In this document: positions 10,622-19,160 of the stretch, in pieces
Layout of the letters: every line of letters starts with the position of its first letter
How positions within the stretch are numbered: position 1 is the stretch's first letter
From: Flavipsychrobacter sp.
Lineage (GTDB): Bacteria; Bacteroidota; Bacteroidia; Chitinophagales; Chitinophagaceae
Reading direction: 5' to 3'
DNA: 64,000 nucleotides
Assembly (NCBI GenBank): GCA_024508935.1
Contig: JANINW010000006.1
Location: 456,663-520,662 of the forward strand
Program-made: the position numbers and the translations under genes
Notes under the pieces: model-generated
Seen by the model: the letters and a program-made list of their open reading frames with translations, nothing else
Told to the model about the DNA's origin: nothing
Database searches by the model: none

Positions 10622-10960
10622 CTATTCTTTACCCTTCTCTTTATCTTTTGGCGTAACCATATTCTTAAAGATGTTCATAGCATCTTTTGCTGCATCACCG
10701 GCTTTGTCAGCCCATTCGCCCATTTTTTCACCGGCTTCCTTGCTGAATTCCTGCACCTTTTCTTTAGATGTTTCGGCGGCATGCTTGGCTTTATCCATCC
10801 AGTCATCCCCTTTGTTATCGCCCATAAAATTATCTATCACACCGTGCATCATAGGCGGCAATTTAGACTGTATGAATTCCTTTACTGTCTGCACTGCTTT
10901 CGCTGCCTGTTCATCAGTCAGGCCGGCTTTACTCTTCAGTTGTTCTATCAGGTCTTGCAT
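10622..10960 (-). CDS. Small amphipathic-helix protein downstream of clpX
   Basis: A 112-residue, strongly charged protein without signal peptide or membrane segment. The first half is a compact helical domain (LKSKAGLTDEQAAKAVQTVK; SKLPPMMHGVIDNFMG). From about residue 50 on it becomes an extended Lys/Glu/Ala amphipathic helix (for example WADKAGDAAKDAMNIFKNMV), like LEA or apolipoprotein-type helices. I do not recognise a characterised family; similar small proteins occur in Bacteroidota as hypotheticals. It is 30 bases downstream of clpX with no promoter seen between, so probably cotranscribed. Function unknown; a membrane- or protein-stabilising stress role is only a guess. Confidence 0.75.
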   Translation of the reverse strand: MQDLIEQLKSKAGLTDEQAAKAVQTVKEFIQSKLPPMMHGVIDNFMGDNKGDDWMDKAKHAAETSKEKVQEFSKEAGEKMGEWADKAGDAAKDAMNIFKNMVTPKDKEKGKE

Positions 10961-10990
10961 AGTAATGTATTTAGTTTGATATGATCTAAA

Positions 10991-12235
10991 TTAAGCCGCT
11001 TTCAGGTAATCCAGTTTAGAGCCCTCCAGCATTTGTTTGGCATACTCCAGTGTCAGGTGGAATGTTCCCGAGTTCTGCTCTGAAGGCAGGTCGAACATGG
11101 CATCTGTCAGGATCATTTCGCAGATGGCACGCAATCCGCGGCCACCCAGCTTGAACTGAACTGCCTTTTCTACCATGTACTCCAGTGCCGCATTTTCTAC
11201 TTCTAGTTTTATATTCTCGTATTCAAACAGTTTCGTGTACTGTTTTATCAATGCGTTCTTTGGTTCTGTAAGTATACGCTTCAGTGCAGCCGGATCCAGC
11301 GGGTTCAGGTAAGTAACTATTGGCAAACGGCCCAGCAATTCGGGGATCAGGCCAAATGTGCGAAGGTCCTGCGCATTTACATATTGCAGCAAATTAGCAC
11401 GGTCCAGTTCTTTAGTTGCCTTAATAGCATTGTAGCCAATAGATGATGTTTGCACCCTGCGGGCTATCATTTTATCTATACCTTCAAATGCCCCTCCGCA
11501 AATAAAGAGGATATTCTGGGTATTCACCTTTACCATTTTCTGTTCAGGGTGCTTGCGGCCTCCCTGCGGTGGTACCAGTACCTCAGCGCCTTCCAGCAGC
11601 TTCAGCATGGCTTGCTGTACACCTTCGCCACTCACATCGCGCGTTATAGACGGGTTATCGCTTTTACGGCCTATCTTATCTATTTCGTCAATATATACAA
11701 TACCGCGTTCAGCAGCTGCCACGTCAAAATTGCAGGATTGCAGCAGGCGCGACAAAATGCTTTCTACATCTTCGCCTACATAGCCGGCTTCAGTAAATAC
11801 AGTAGCATCTACTATGGCAAAAGGCACCTGCAGCAGTTTGGCAATGGTTTTGGCCAGCAGGGTTTTACCCGTACCGGTCTCCCCTACCATTATGATATTT
11901 GATTTTTCTATCTCTACTTCGTCCTGCTTAGGCTGCATCAGGCGCTTGTAGTGGTTGTACATAGCCACCGACATTACCTTTTTAGCATCATCCTGTCCTA
12001 TCACATACTGGTCAAGGAAAGCTTTAATCTCTCTTGGTTTGTAGATCTTGTGTTGTTTAGGGTCAAATGATTGCCCTTTATTCTTTTGCGCATCTCCCGT
12101 TGCCTCCTGCAGCAGGTGATGGGCATTCTCTATACACTGGTCGCAGATATTGCCCTTCAGGCCGGTGAAGAGGATATTAACTTCATCTTCTGTACGGTCG
12201 CAAAAGGAACATTTTCTTTCAGACTGTTTCGCCAT
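10991..12235 (-). CDS. clpX: ClpX, ATP-dependent unfoldase subunit of ClpXP
   Basis: AAA+ unfoldase that feeds tagged proteins to ClpP. Visible are the N-terminal zinc domain (Cys9, Cys12, Cys31, Cys34), Walker A GETGTGKT (118-125), pore loop GYVGED, Walker [10 protein letters not shown], the GGRKHPEQ loop and the C-terminal sensor-2 domain [10 protein letters not shown]. The 414 residues are a normal length. clpP is not adjacent, unlike in many bacteria. A Bacteroidota -7 box lies 26 bases before the ATG. Confidence 0.97.
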   Translation of the reverse strand: MAKQSERKCSFCDRTEDEVNILFTGLKGNICDQCIENAHHLLQEATGDAQKNKGQSFDPKQHKIYKPREIKAFLDQYVIGQDDAKKVMSVAMYNHYKRLMQPKQDEVEIEKSNIIMVGETGTGKTLLAKTIAKLLQVPFAIVDATVFTEAGYVGEDVESILSRLLQSCNFDVAAAERGIVYIDEIDKIGRKSDNPSITRDVSGEGVQQAMLKLLEGAEVLVPPQGGRKHPEQKMVKVNTQNILFICGGAFEGIDKMIARRVQTSSIGYNAIKATKELDRANLLQYVNAQDLRTFGLIPELLGRLPIVTYLNPLDPAALKRILTEPKNALIKQYTKLFEYENIKLEVENAALEYMVEKAVQFKLGGRGLRAICEMILTDAMFDLPSEQNSGTFHLTLEYAKQMLEGSKLDYLKAA

Positions 12236-12261
12236 TCTCTTGTTAAAATAAATTAGACTGC

Positions 12262-12269
12262 AAAGGTAC
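12262..12269 (-). promoter_or_regulatory. -7 box of the clpX promoter
   Basis: Minus-strand TACCTTTG followed by C, an exact match to TAnnTTTG, 26 bases before the clpX ATG. No convincing -33 TTG is seen at the right spacing. Confidence 0.5.
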
Positions 12270-12330
12270 GAATAAAAATAGAGCTATTGCCGTTGGCAGG
12301 CAGTTTGGCTTTTAGTTAACTTGCAGCCTT

Positions 12331-14817
12331 ATGCCTACGCTGTTCAACAGTAGCCATGCTTCTTCCGCCCGTTTTGCAGATGTTATTTTGCCGCTCAACC
12401 TGCCACAGGTGCTCACCTATGGTGTACCTACCGAATTGCAGGACAGCGTGTTACCGGGCATGCGTGTAGAGGTATCGCTGGGCCGCAATAAATTGTACTC
12501 GGGCATTGTAGAACGTGTACATAACGAAAAACCGGACGCGTACGAGGTGAAACCTATACGCAGTGTGATAGATGAGGTGCCTATTGTAAATGAGACCCAG
12601 CTTACCTTCTGGCGCTGGATAACACAATACTACCTGGCAACACCGGGCGAGGTGATGAATGCTGCCTTGCCGGCCCACCTGAAGATGACCGGGGAAACAA
12701 GATTGCAATGGGCTCCGCAGGATGAAGATGTAGTATATGAGTGGAGTGACATGGCCTACCCTGTAGCCGACGCGCTGGAATTGCGGAAAGAACTGACACT
12801 TACTGAAGTACGCACACTCATTAGCCCGCGGCATCTAACGGCGGTACTAACAGAGCTAATGGAAAATGAAGTGGTGCGGATAACGGATGAGTTGGAGACT
12901 GCCTACCGCCCACGCACTGAGAAGATCGTGACACTGGCAGATGAGTACCATGGTGATGAAGCCATGCATATACTTTTTGATGAACTGCAAAAAGCGCCTC
13001 GGCAGCTTGAATTGCTGATGGCCTATATAGAGCTGTCTATCAAAAACAAGATCGTTCGCCAGCAGGAACTGCTGGAACGCACAGGCGCTACTGCCACACA
13101 GGTAAAAGCGCTTTCTGATAAAGGCATATTTAAGATAGTCGAAAAAAACACAGACCGCCTTGTTTATGAAGGCGTAGAAGAAGCCAGGGATATTGAGTTT
13201 ACCCCGGCGCAGCAGCAATCATACGCCGAACTTGAAAAAGGACTGGACGAAAAAGAGGTATGCCTGCTGCACGGGGTTACCGGCAGCGGTAAAACCCTGC
13301 TTTACATCCATAAGATAAAACAGTGCATTGCCGAGGGTAAACAAGCCATACTGCTGTTGCCCGAAATAGGGCTCACCACCCAATTGGTCAGCCGCCTTTA
13401 TGCCTACTTTGGTGAAGAACTGGGCGTTTACCATTCCCGTTTCAGCAATAACGAGCGGGTTGAAATATGGGAAAAGGTACGTACCGAAAAATATAAGATC
13501 ATTGCAGGGCCACGTTCTGCCTTATGGCTGCCTTATAAAAAGCTGGGGCTGATAATAGCCGACGAAGAGCATGATGCTTCTTACAAGCAAAAAGATCCTG
13601 CCCCGCGCTTTCATGCACGCGATGCAGCTATTTACCTGGCTTCTCTACACAACGCAAAGGTGATATTAGGCTCTGCCACACCTTCTGTAGAAACCCTGTT
13701 CAATGTACAACATAAGAAATATGCTTATGTGCATCTTAAAGAACGTTACCTGGGCATGAATATGCCTTCTATTGAACTGGTAAATGCGCGGTCATTGGAG
13801 GCATTGCGCAAGCAGGGCATCAAACTGCTTACGCCTGAACTGCAGGTAGCTATAACCACTGCTCTACAAAACAAAAAGCAGGTAATACTTTTCCAAAACC
13901 GCAGGGGCTATGCTCCTTTCCAGATATGCAATATGTGCGGATGGGTGCCCCGCTGTAAAAACTGTGCGGTATCACTCACTTACCACAAAAGCAGTGATAA
14001 ACTGCATTGCCATTATTGCGGGCTGAAATCGGCAGTGATACAGGTATGCCCTTCCTGCGGCAGCCATAATTTGCAAAGCAAGACCTTTGGGACAGAAAAA
14101 ATAGAAGAAGAAGTACAGCAGGTATTCCCGCAAGCGCGCGTGGCAAGGATGGACATAGACAGTATGCGGGCTAAGAACAGTATGTCGCAATTGCTGGAAC
14201 ACCTGGAGAAACAGAAAATAGACATATTAGTGGGCACCCAAATGGTTGTGAAAGGGCTCGATTTTGCTAATGTATCGCTGGTGGGTATACTAAATGCCGA
14301 CAGCCTGCTAAGCTACCCGGATTTCCGGGTGAATGAACGCGCCTTCCAGTTGATGGAGCAGGTGAGCGGCAGGGCGGGGCGGGCCGATGGTGCCGGTAAG
14401 GTGCTGATACAGGTGCATAATCTGCAGCATCCTGTATTGCAATGGGTGCAGCACCATGATGTCAGGGCTTTTTATGAAGCGGAAATAAAATACAGGGAGC
14501 AATTTGCTTATCCGCCGTTTTCCAGGCTGATAAAAATAGTGTTCAAACATAAAGATGAGCCTAAAGCCATAGAGGCTGCGGGACGTATGGCGCAAGCTTT
14601 GCAAAGCATTGAAGGCATTGGCATACAAGGACCGGTACCTGCTTTAGTAGCACGGGTACGCAACCTGTACATACAGGAGATATGGCTGAAATGTCCACGT
14701 GATGCACGCCTGCTGGAAACCGTTAAAGCCATGATAAAAGAACAAAGGCAGGCGATACTTGCCCTTAAAGGGAATAATACTTTGCAGATATTGCCGGACG
14801 TAGACCCGGTAAGCTAA
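12331..14817 (+). CDS. priA: Primosomal protein N' (replication restart helicase PriA)
   Basis: DNA helicase that reloads the replisome at stalled forks. The 828 residues show the N-terminal 3'-DNA-binding domain (from about residue 15), Walker A GVTGSGKT (about 317-324), the helicase box ADEEHDASYKQ, then the family-specific zinc module with four Cys pairs (CNMCGW, CKNC, CHYCG, CPSCG, about 530-575), and the C-terminal helicase motifs GTQMVVKGLDF and QVSGRAGR. Divergent from clpX across 95 bases. It ends in a strong terminator shared with the opposing ferritin-like gene. Confidence 0.97.
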   Translation: MPTLFNSSHASSARFADVILPLNLPQVLTYGVPTELQDSVLPGMRVEVSLGRNKLYSGIVERVHNEKPDAYEVKPIRSVIDEVPIVNETQLTFWRWITQYYLATPGEVMNAALPAHLKMTGETRLQWAPQDEDVVYEWSDMAYPVADALELRKELTLTEVRTLISPRHLTAVLTELMENEVVRITDELETAYRPRTEKIVTLADEYHGDEAMHILFDELQKAPRQLELLMAYIELSIKNKIVRQQELLERTGATATQVKALSDKGIFKIVEKNTDRLVYEGVEEARDIEFTPAQQQSYAELEKGLDEKEVCLLHGVTGSGKTLLYIHKIKQCIAEGKQAILLLPEIGLTTQLVSRLYAYFGEELGVYHSRFSNNERVEIWEKVRTEKYKIIAGPRSALWLPYKKLGLIIADEEHDASYKQKDPAPRFHARDAAIYLASLHNAKVILGSATPSVETLFNVQHKKYAYVHLKERYLGMNMPSIELVNARSLEALRKQGIKLLTPELQVAITTALQNKKQVILFQNRRGYAPFQICNMCGWVPRCKNCAVSLTYHKSSDKLHCHYCGLKSAVIQVCPSCGSHNLQSKTFGTEKIEEEVQQVFPQARVARMDIDSMRAKNSMSQLLEHLEKQKIDILVGTQMVVKGLDFANVSLVGILNADSLLSYPDFRVNERAFQLMEQVSGRAGRADGAGKVLIQVHNLQHPVLQWVQHHDVRAFYEAEIKYREQFAYPPFSRLIKIVFKHKDEPKAIEAAGRMAQALQSIEGIGIQGPVPALVARVRNLYIQEIWLKCPRDARLLETVKAMIKEQRQAILALKGNNTLQILPDVDPVS

Positions 14818-14820
14818 AAA

Positions 14821-14847
14821 AAAGCCGCAGTTGCTGCGGCTTTTTTT
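14821..14847. terminator. Bidirectional terminator between priA and ferritin-like gene
   Basis: Stem AAAGCCGCAG/CTGCGGCTTT (14821-14830 with 14834-14843), 3-nt loop. T7 follows on the plus strand and an A-run precedes it (14816-14823), which gives a T-run on the minus strand. It serves priA and the convergent gene ending at 14872. Confidence 0.85.
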
Positions 14848-14871
14848 GTACTGTTAATATCTATCGTTCTG

Positions 14872-15705
14872 TTATGGCTTGATAAATTCTGACAAGATCT
14901 TAGTAACCTGGTCCCTGCCAAATGGCTCATCAAATGCTTCCGTTGCTGATTCATTAGATATTTCGAAGCCATTGATATTTATCAGCGGAATGCCTGATTG
15001 CGCATTCATATCTTCGCCTGCATATATTTTTTGAGTAGCATTATTAGTGGTAATGCCGGTATTAACCGCAGTGATCCATGGCATGAGGCCCGGTACATTC
15101 CTTATCATACGTATATGAGCCGCATGCTTGGCTTCTACAGAATGTATATTCAATGCAGCTCTCATAAATGTATCATTGGCCATCAGGTTAGGCACCTGGC
15201 CTTTGTAAGCTCTTACACCCAGGTCTTCGAAAACCTGTGCCTGCTCCAGGAATTTGCTGTAAACAGAAAATGTACCTACATAAGGACCATTACCCGCGCC
15301 ATAACCGCCGCTAAAGTCGTAGGTTGGTTTTGGCGGCATAGGCGCGCCTGCTTCGCTCAGCACACCGCTAAGAAAATCAACGTGCGCTTTTTCATCATAC
15401 AGTATCTTCTGTATTCCCGGAAGATGTTCTGCAGGAATGAAAGACGAAGTAGTATTAGCATCTATCGCAGTAGCATAGAATTCGTGCTCCAGGTATTCTA
15501 ATGAAAGGGCAAATGCCAATGCATCATAAACAGCGTCGGTAGTTTTACCGTATGCTTTTTTTATCATGGCACCCAGCGCCAGGGGCAATGCTATGGCAGT
15601 TATTTTTGAACCAAAGCTCTTTAATATGCCGCGCCTGTGGCTGATACGTTCTCCAAACTCAGGGTCTGCCTGTTGTATATCGTTCAGTATATTATTAATA
15701 TTCAT
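14872..15705 (-). CDS. Ferritin-like domain protein with Tat-like N-terminus (pair 1, second gene)
   Basis: A 277-residue protein of the ferritin-like PF13668 type. The four-helix bundle carries repeated Glu/His signatures typical of a diiron site: ALSLEYLEHEFYA, YDEKAHVDFL and HSVEAKHAAHIR. Near the N-terminus SHRRGILK (about 22-29) precedes a hydrophobic stretch (ITAIALPLALGAMI), resembling a twin-arginine signal with Ile in place of Phe. It has no lipobox. The upstream ferritin-like gene ends 12 bases before its ATG, so the two form an operon. It closely matches the product of 16907-17734. Role unproved; iron or oxidative-stress handling outside the cytoplasm is inferred. Confidence 0.85.
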   Translation of the reverse strand: MNINNILNDIQQADPEFGERISHRRGILKSFGSKITAIALPLALGAMIKKAYGKTTDAVYDALAFALSLEYLEHEFYATAIDANTTSSFIPAEHLPGIQKILYDEKAHVDFLSGVLSEAGAPMPPKPTYDFSGGYGAGNGPYVGTFSVYSKFLEQAQVFEDLGVRAYKGQVPNLMANDTFMRAALNIHSVEAKHAAHIRMIRNVPGLMPWITAVNTGITTNNATQKIYAGEDMNAQSGIPLININGFEISNESATEAFDEPFGRDQVTKILSEFIKP

Positions 15706-15717
15706 TGCAAACGCTTA

Positions 15718-16410
15718 TTAAGTAGTAGGAAGATTGTTTACAGATATTTTTGTTTTGAAGTACATGGATGTTGCAGCCACTACTTCGGCCGGCCCTTTAT
15801 TAGGGTCAGTTCCATTTGCATCTGTACCTTCAGAGAAATTGTTAAACGTAAGCAGGTCGTGTATCAATGAACAGTGCCTGGCTTCTACTGAAGCAATCTT
15901 GCTGGTAGCTACCACAAAAGATGGCGTAGTGAACAGGTGCATACCGCCGTTATAGGCAGCCACACTGATGTCTTCTATTGCCCTGGCCGTATTTAATACA
16001 GAAGTGCGGCTGATGAAATCTACAGAACCGAAATCAAATTCAAGCTCCCGGATAGCACTGGTTCCCAGGAGGTTTTTCAAAAACTCCCTGTGGGTGATTT
16101 CGTGATCGCGTATACTTTGAAAGGCTTTGTATTCGTACTGGGACAGGTTTTGATAAAAATTATCGCAAACTTTCCTGTAGAAGTATGCCTGCATCTGCTC
16201 TAAAGCGTAGAAATAATTCAATACTCCTTTATCATTGCCACCTACATCTACGGTACCATCTGGCGCGGGCGTGTTATCATCATTCTTACTGCAAGATGCT
16301 ATAAGCATACCTGCACCGGCAATGCCGCCTGCATAAGTCAAAAACTTTCTGCGAGATATTCCGGGAACATTTTCTGCAGCACCGGAATGCTCCTGCATGA
16401 TTTCTTTCAT
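15718..16410 (-). CDS. Tat-exported ferritin-like lipoprotein (pair 1, first gene)
   Basis: A 230-residue protein with a clear twin-arginine signal (SRRKFL at 19-24), hydrophobic core and lipobox LIASC, so probably a Tat-dependent lipoprotein. The mature part is a ferritin-like bundle: YALEQMQAYFY, IRDHEITHREFLKNLLG and ASVEARHCSLIHD give the paired Glu/His ligands. The frame is open ten codons further (16440). The start at 16410 is preferred because it places SRR at residues 19-21, exactly as in the paralogue at 17746-18450. First gene of a two-gene operon, divergent from tatA. Confidence 0.85.
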   Translation of the reverse strand: MKEIMQEHSGAAENVPGISRRKFLTYAGGIAGAGMLIASCSKNDDNTPAPDGTVDVGGNDKGVLNYFYALEQMQAYFYRKVCDNFYQNLSQYEYKAFQSIRDHEITHREFLKNLLGTSAIRELEFDFGSVDFISRTSVLNTARAIEDISVAAYNGGMHLFTTPSFVVATSKIASVEARHCSLIHDLLTFNNFSEGTDANGTDPNKGPAEVVAATSMYFKTKISVNNLPTT

Positions 16411-16612
16411 AAAGAATGTTTTAGTATATCTAAATTTCATCTGGCCGCCCTGTGCATGGCATAGTTTGGCATTATGGCTAAGAATAGTAAATCTAATATA
16501 CCAATTCTTCTTTTCATAATGTTTTTCAGTAAAAGTTTTTTTAAGGCCTTTAATCTTTGTACCTTAATGCTTATATTATTGCACGTACAGATAAAGAGCT
16601 AAAAACACATAC

Positions 16613-16825
16613 ATGATTTTATTTATTTTTCAGCCTCATCTTTTACTTTCCATGCCCGGTGCTACAGAATGGATCATTATACTGGTAGTGGTATTACTGT
16701 TATTCGGAGGTAAAAAACTGCCTGAACTGATGCGGGGAATTGGTAAGGGGGTAAACGAATTTAAAAAAGCAAAAGAAGGAGAAGACGATACCGACGAGAA
16801 AAAAGAAGATAAACCGAAAGCATAA
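16613..16825 (+). CDS. tatA: Twin-arginine translocase subunit TatA/E
   Basis: A 70-residue pore-forming component of the Tat export system. One transmembrane helix (about 18-33, [14 protein letters not shown]) is followed by the hinge and amphipathic helix [20 protein letters not shown] and a charged tail. An in-frame ATG at 16652 is an alternative start nearer the family average. A -7-like TAATCTTTG (16551-16559, one base too long) lies upstream. It sits alone, without tatB or tatC, between two operons of predicted Tat substrates on the other strand, a telling context. Confidence 0.93.
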   Translation: MILFIFQPHLLLSMPGATEWIIILVVVLLLFGGKKLPELMRGIGKGVNEFKKAKEGEDDTDEKKEDKPKA

Positions 16826-16836
16826 AAATATAAACA

Positions 16837-16861
16837 GAAAGCGGGCAAATTGCCCGCTTTC
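16837..16861. terminator. Inverted repeat between tatA and ferritin-like pair 2
   Basis: Stem GAAAGCGGGC/GCCCGCTTTC (16837-16846 with 16852-16861), 5-nt loop, between convergent stops at 16825 and 16907. T-runs are weak on both sides, so termination may be partial. Confidence 0.65.
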
Positions 16862-16906
16862 TCTATCTATCATCATCACCTAACCACTCTTCTGATCTAT
16901 ATATGC

Positions 16907-17734
16907 TTATACTATAAACGGATCAACAATAGCAAGTATATCCATTTTAGTCAGCGGTTCATCAAATGCTTCACTGGCAGCGTTCGACGATATGGACTTG
17001 CCATTGATATTCAAAATATTGATACCTGCCTGCGTGGTAACGTCTTCGCCATTATAGCTGGCCTGCACAGCAGCACCAATACCACCGCTATCACTGCCGG
17101 TTATCCATGGCTTTACCGCTGCTCCCCTGGCCTTGCGCATCTGCCGTATATGCGATGCATGGCGTGCTTCTACAGAATGTATGTTCAGCGCAGCGGTTAG
17201 CACATCATTGCTTGCCATCAGGTTGCCTGCCTGTCCTTTATACGCTCTCACACCTGTATCCTCAAAAGTTTGTGCCACGGCCAAAAAAAGATCGTAATCT
17301 GTAAATGCCGTTTTAAACGGACCATTACCACTGCCGTTGCCGCCTGAAAAATCGAATGTCGGCTTAGCCACCGGTGTACCGCCAGCTGCTGATATGGCTG
17401 TTTTCAAAAAGTTCACATGCGCAGCCTCATCGGCGCCTATCTTAGCTAGTGCATTTACAGCCGGACCGGCAGGTATTAGGCCGGATGCATTGTTACCCAT
17501 CATGTAGAACTCTGCCTCCAGGTATTCCAGCGTTAATGCAAAATTTAAGGTATCTAATACCAAGTCGGTAGACTTGCCGTATGCTTTTTTAAATAACGAT
17601 CCTAAAGCAAATGGCAAGGCCGCCAATGCAACCTTCGACCCAAAACTCTTCAATATATGCCTGCGTTGGCTGGTCCTTTCATAAAACTCCGGATCGGTAT
17701 GTTCTATTTCATTTAATATGCCTTGTAAATTCAT
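16907..17734 (-). CDS. Ferritin-like domain protein with Tat-like N-terminus (pair 2, second gene)
   Basis: A 275-residue paralogue of the product of 14872-15705. It shares the N-terminal plan (SQRRHILKSFGSK, then a hydrophobic stretch VALAALPFALGSLF), the ferritin-like signatures ALTLEYLEAEFYM, ADEAAHVNFLK and HSVEARHASHIRQ, and the C-terminal SNAASEAFDEPL. The RR followed by xILK suggests Tat export without a lipid anchor. The partner gene ends 11 bases before its ATG. The spacing copies pair 1, so the two operons arose by duplication of a whole pair. Metal binding is inferred from the Glu/His pattern only. Confidence 0.85.
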   Translation of the reverse strand: MNLQGILNEIEHTDPEFYERTSQRRHILKSFGSKVALAALPFALGSLFKKAYGKSTDLVLDTLNFALTLEYLEAEFYMMGNNASGLIPAGPAVNALAKIGADEAAHVNFLKTAISAAGGTPVAKPTFDFSGGNGSGNGPFKTAFTDYDLFLAVAQTFEDTGVRAYKGQAGNLMASNDVLTAALNIHSVEARHASHIRQMRKARGAAVKPWITGSDSGGIGAAVQASYNGEDVTTQAGINILNINGKSISSNAASEAFDEPLTKMDILAIVDPFIV

Positions 17735-17745
17735 AAAATCGCTTT

Positions 17746-18450
17746 TTAAGTGGTGGGAAGATTGTTTGCTGATACTTTAGTTTTCAGGTATTTACCTGCA
17801 ATGCTCAGCACAGCTGCAGGGTCCATAGCCATATCCATACCATTTGCGTCAGTAGAATCGGCGAATGTGCCGTTCGTAAGCAGGTCGCGTATGTATGCTG
17901 CATGTCTTGCTTCTACAGAAACGATCTTTCCTGCTATTACCAGGTAATCTGCATTGGCAATCAGCTTGCCTGCACCATTATATGCCTGCACGCCGAGGTC
18001 TTCAAATGCTTTTGCTGTGCCTAATACACTGGCACGGCTGGTGAAGTCAATACTGCTAAAATCAACTTCGAGGTTTTGTATAGCATTGGAACCCAGTGCA
18101 TTTTTAAAGAATTCGCGGTGGGCAATCTCGTGGTCACGTATATCTGTAAGCAGCATTAATTCTCCACTGTCGATGCCTGAATAAGGTTTTGAAATTACCT
18201 CAGTGTAAAAAGCAGCTTCCAGCTGTTCTAACGCATAAGCGTAGTTAAGTATGCCATAATCACCGGAACCAAGGTCTACAGCGCCGGCAGGCATTGGCAG
18301 CACATTTGAATCATCGCGCTTACAGGATGTTACTGAAGATACCAGTAAACCTGCCCCGGCAAAGGCGCCCGCATAGGCCAGGAATCGCCTGCGCGATACG
18401 CCGGCAGACTGTAACGTCGCCAACTCATTTTCTTTCAGTTCTTCTTTCAT
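17746..18450 (-). CDS. Tat-exported ferritin-like lipoprotein (pair 2, first gene)
   Basis: A 234-residue protein with twin-arginine signal SRRRFL (19-24), hydrophobic core and a Cys at VTSC that fits a lipobox. The mature domain repeats the bundle signatures YALEQLEAAFYTEV, IRDHEIAHREFFKNALG and VSVEARHAAYIRDL, aligning throughout with the product of 15718-16410. It is probably a periplasm-facing or surface lipoprotein of the ferritin-like PF13668 family. First gene of pair 2, with 279 bases of unassigned DNA upstream. No consensus promoter was found; TAGTTCG (18536 down to 18530) is a one-mismatch -7 candidate. Confidence 0.85.
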   Translation of the reverse strand: MKEELKENELATLQSAGVSRRRFLAYAGAFAGAGLLVSSVTSCKRDDSNVLPMPAGAVDLGSGDYGILNYAYALEQLEAAFYTEVISKPYSGIDSGELMLLTDIRDHEIAHREFFKNALGSNAIQNLEVDFSSIDFTSRASVLGTAKAFEDLGVQAYNGAGKLIANADYLVIAGKIVSVEARHAAYIRDLLTNGTFADSTDANGMDMAMDPAAVLSIAGKYLKTKVSANNLPTT

Positions 18451-18729
18451 AATAATTCAGCTTTTATTCGGTTACAAAAACAACTTATCTCTTCAGTTAC
18501 GATAAGAAATGCGTTTAGGTTTTCGCTTGCGAACTATTTGCAGAAAATAAACCGGATATATGTAACAAGAATCGCAGCACCTGCACTTACAATGGATTGA
18601 TAGCGACGCTTTTACGACGCAGGCAGCATACAAAAGAAAAAAGGAAATTATTTAGAGCCCTATATCAGGTGTATTGGAAAGCAATAACGACGGGCGAAAT
18701 AGATGTGAACACTATACGGATTTAATTGC
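18451..18729. other. Intergenic region without recognised gene
   Basis: 279 bases upstream of ferritin-like pair 2 and downstream of the 79-residue gene. I see no convincing ORF, RNA gene or strong hairpin. It presumably holds the promoter of pair 2. Confidence 0.5.
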
Positions 18730-18969
18730 TCAATTTTTCCCGACTATAAACACGAAAGGGACAGATGCGCGTTCAGACAGTTGTGAGCGTACTTTTTTTG
18801 CGTCCTTGTATACTTTATAACGCTGCAGGTCTATTATTTCGAGATGCTGGGCATATAACCTGAAGATACTATTATGGCGCAAAAAGGACTTCAGCAATAT
18901 AGCATCCTGCATATCTGCAGCTATTATATCTTTACTATAATGGATCCAAAGTTTATCGCCCTGCCACAT
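18730..18969 (-). CDS. Small hypothetical protein (79 aa)
   Basis: A 79-residue protein without signal peptide or membrane segment. Its mix of short strands (KLWIHYS; VPFVFIVG) and a Lys/Arg-rich helix (YKVYKDAKKVRSQL) looks like a small alpha/beta fold. I do not recognise a family. The ATG lies 14 bases after the stop of the 47-residue lipoprotein gene, suggesting a two-gene operon, the main argument that it is real. Function unknown. Confidence 0.5.
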   Translation of the reverse strand: MWQGDKLWIHYSKDIIAADMQDAILLKSFLRHNSIFRLYAQHLEIIDLQRYKVYKDAKKVRSQLSERASVPFVFIVGKN

Positions 18970-18983
18970 ATATCCCTTATTCG

Positions 18984-19127
18984 TTAATGAAAGCGTTTGG
19001 GTGTTCTATAATTCCTGTTCACATCAGCCCCGCATCCGCATCCTTTTTTAGAAGATGCACACCCTTCAAAAGCTACAGTACCCAGGCATAATAATAACAA
19101 CCAGACTAAAATTTTGTTTCTTTTCAT
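18984..19127 (-). CDS. 47-residue Cys-rich lipoprotein
   Basis: Very short gene: MKRNK, a hydrophobic helix (ILVWLLLLCLG), a lipobox-like FEGC with Cys23, then ASSKKGCGCGADVNRNYR and the end PKRFH. After lipidation and cleavage only about 25 residues would remain, including a CGC motif that could bind metal or form a disulphide. Tiny lipoproteins with GCGC motifs occur in Bacteroidota; their role is unknown to me. Divergent from the glycosyltransferase at 19161 and probably cotranscribed with the 79-residue gene. Confidence 0.6.
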   Translation of the reverse strand: MKRNKILVWLLLLCLGTVAFEGCASSKKGCGCGADVNRNYRTPKRFH

Positions 19128-19145
19128 GAGCAGCCTCTACTTTTG
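19112..19145 (+). promoter_or_regulatory. Promoter of the MurG-like glycosyltransferase gene
   Basis: -7 box TACTTTTG (19138-19145) with TTTTG (19112-19116) 21 bases upstream as -33 element. It overlaps the start of the divergent 47-residue gene. The downstream TTG start is 15 bases after the -7 box, supporting the use of that TTG. Confidence 0.5.
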
Positions 19146-19160
19146 TAAAATTAAGGATAA

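Noticed and set aside
16551-16559. TAATCTTTG as tatA promoter box
   Set aside because: One base too long for TAnnTTTG, so it was mentioned with tatA but not listed as its own feature.
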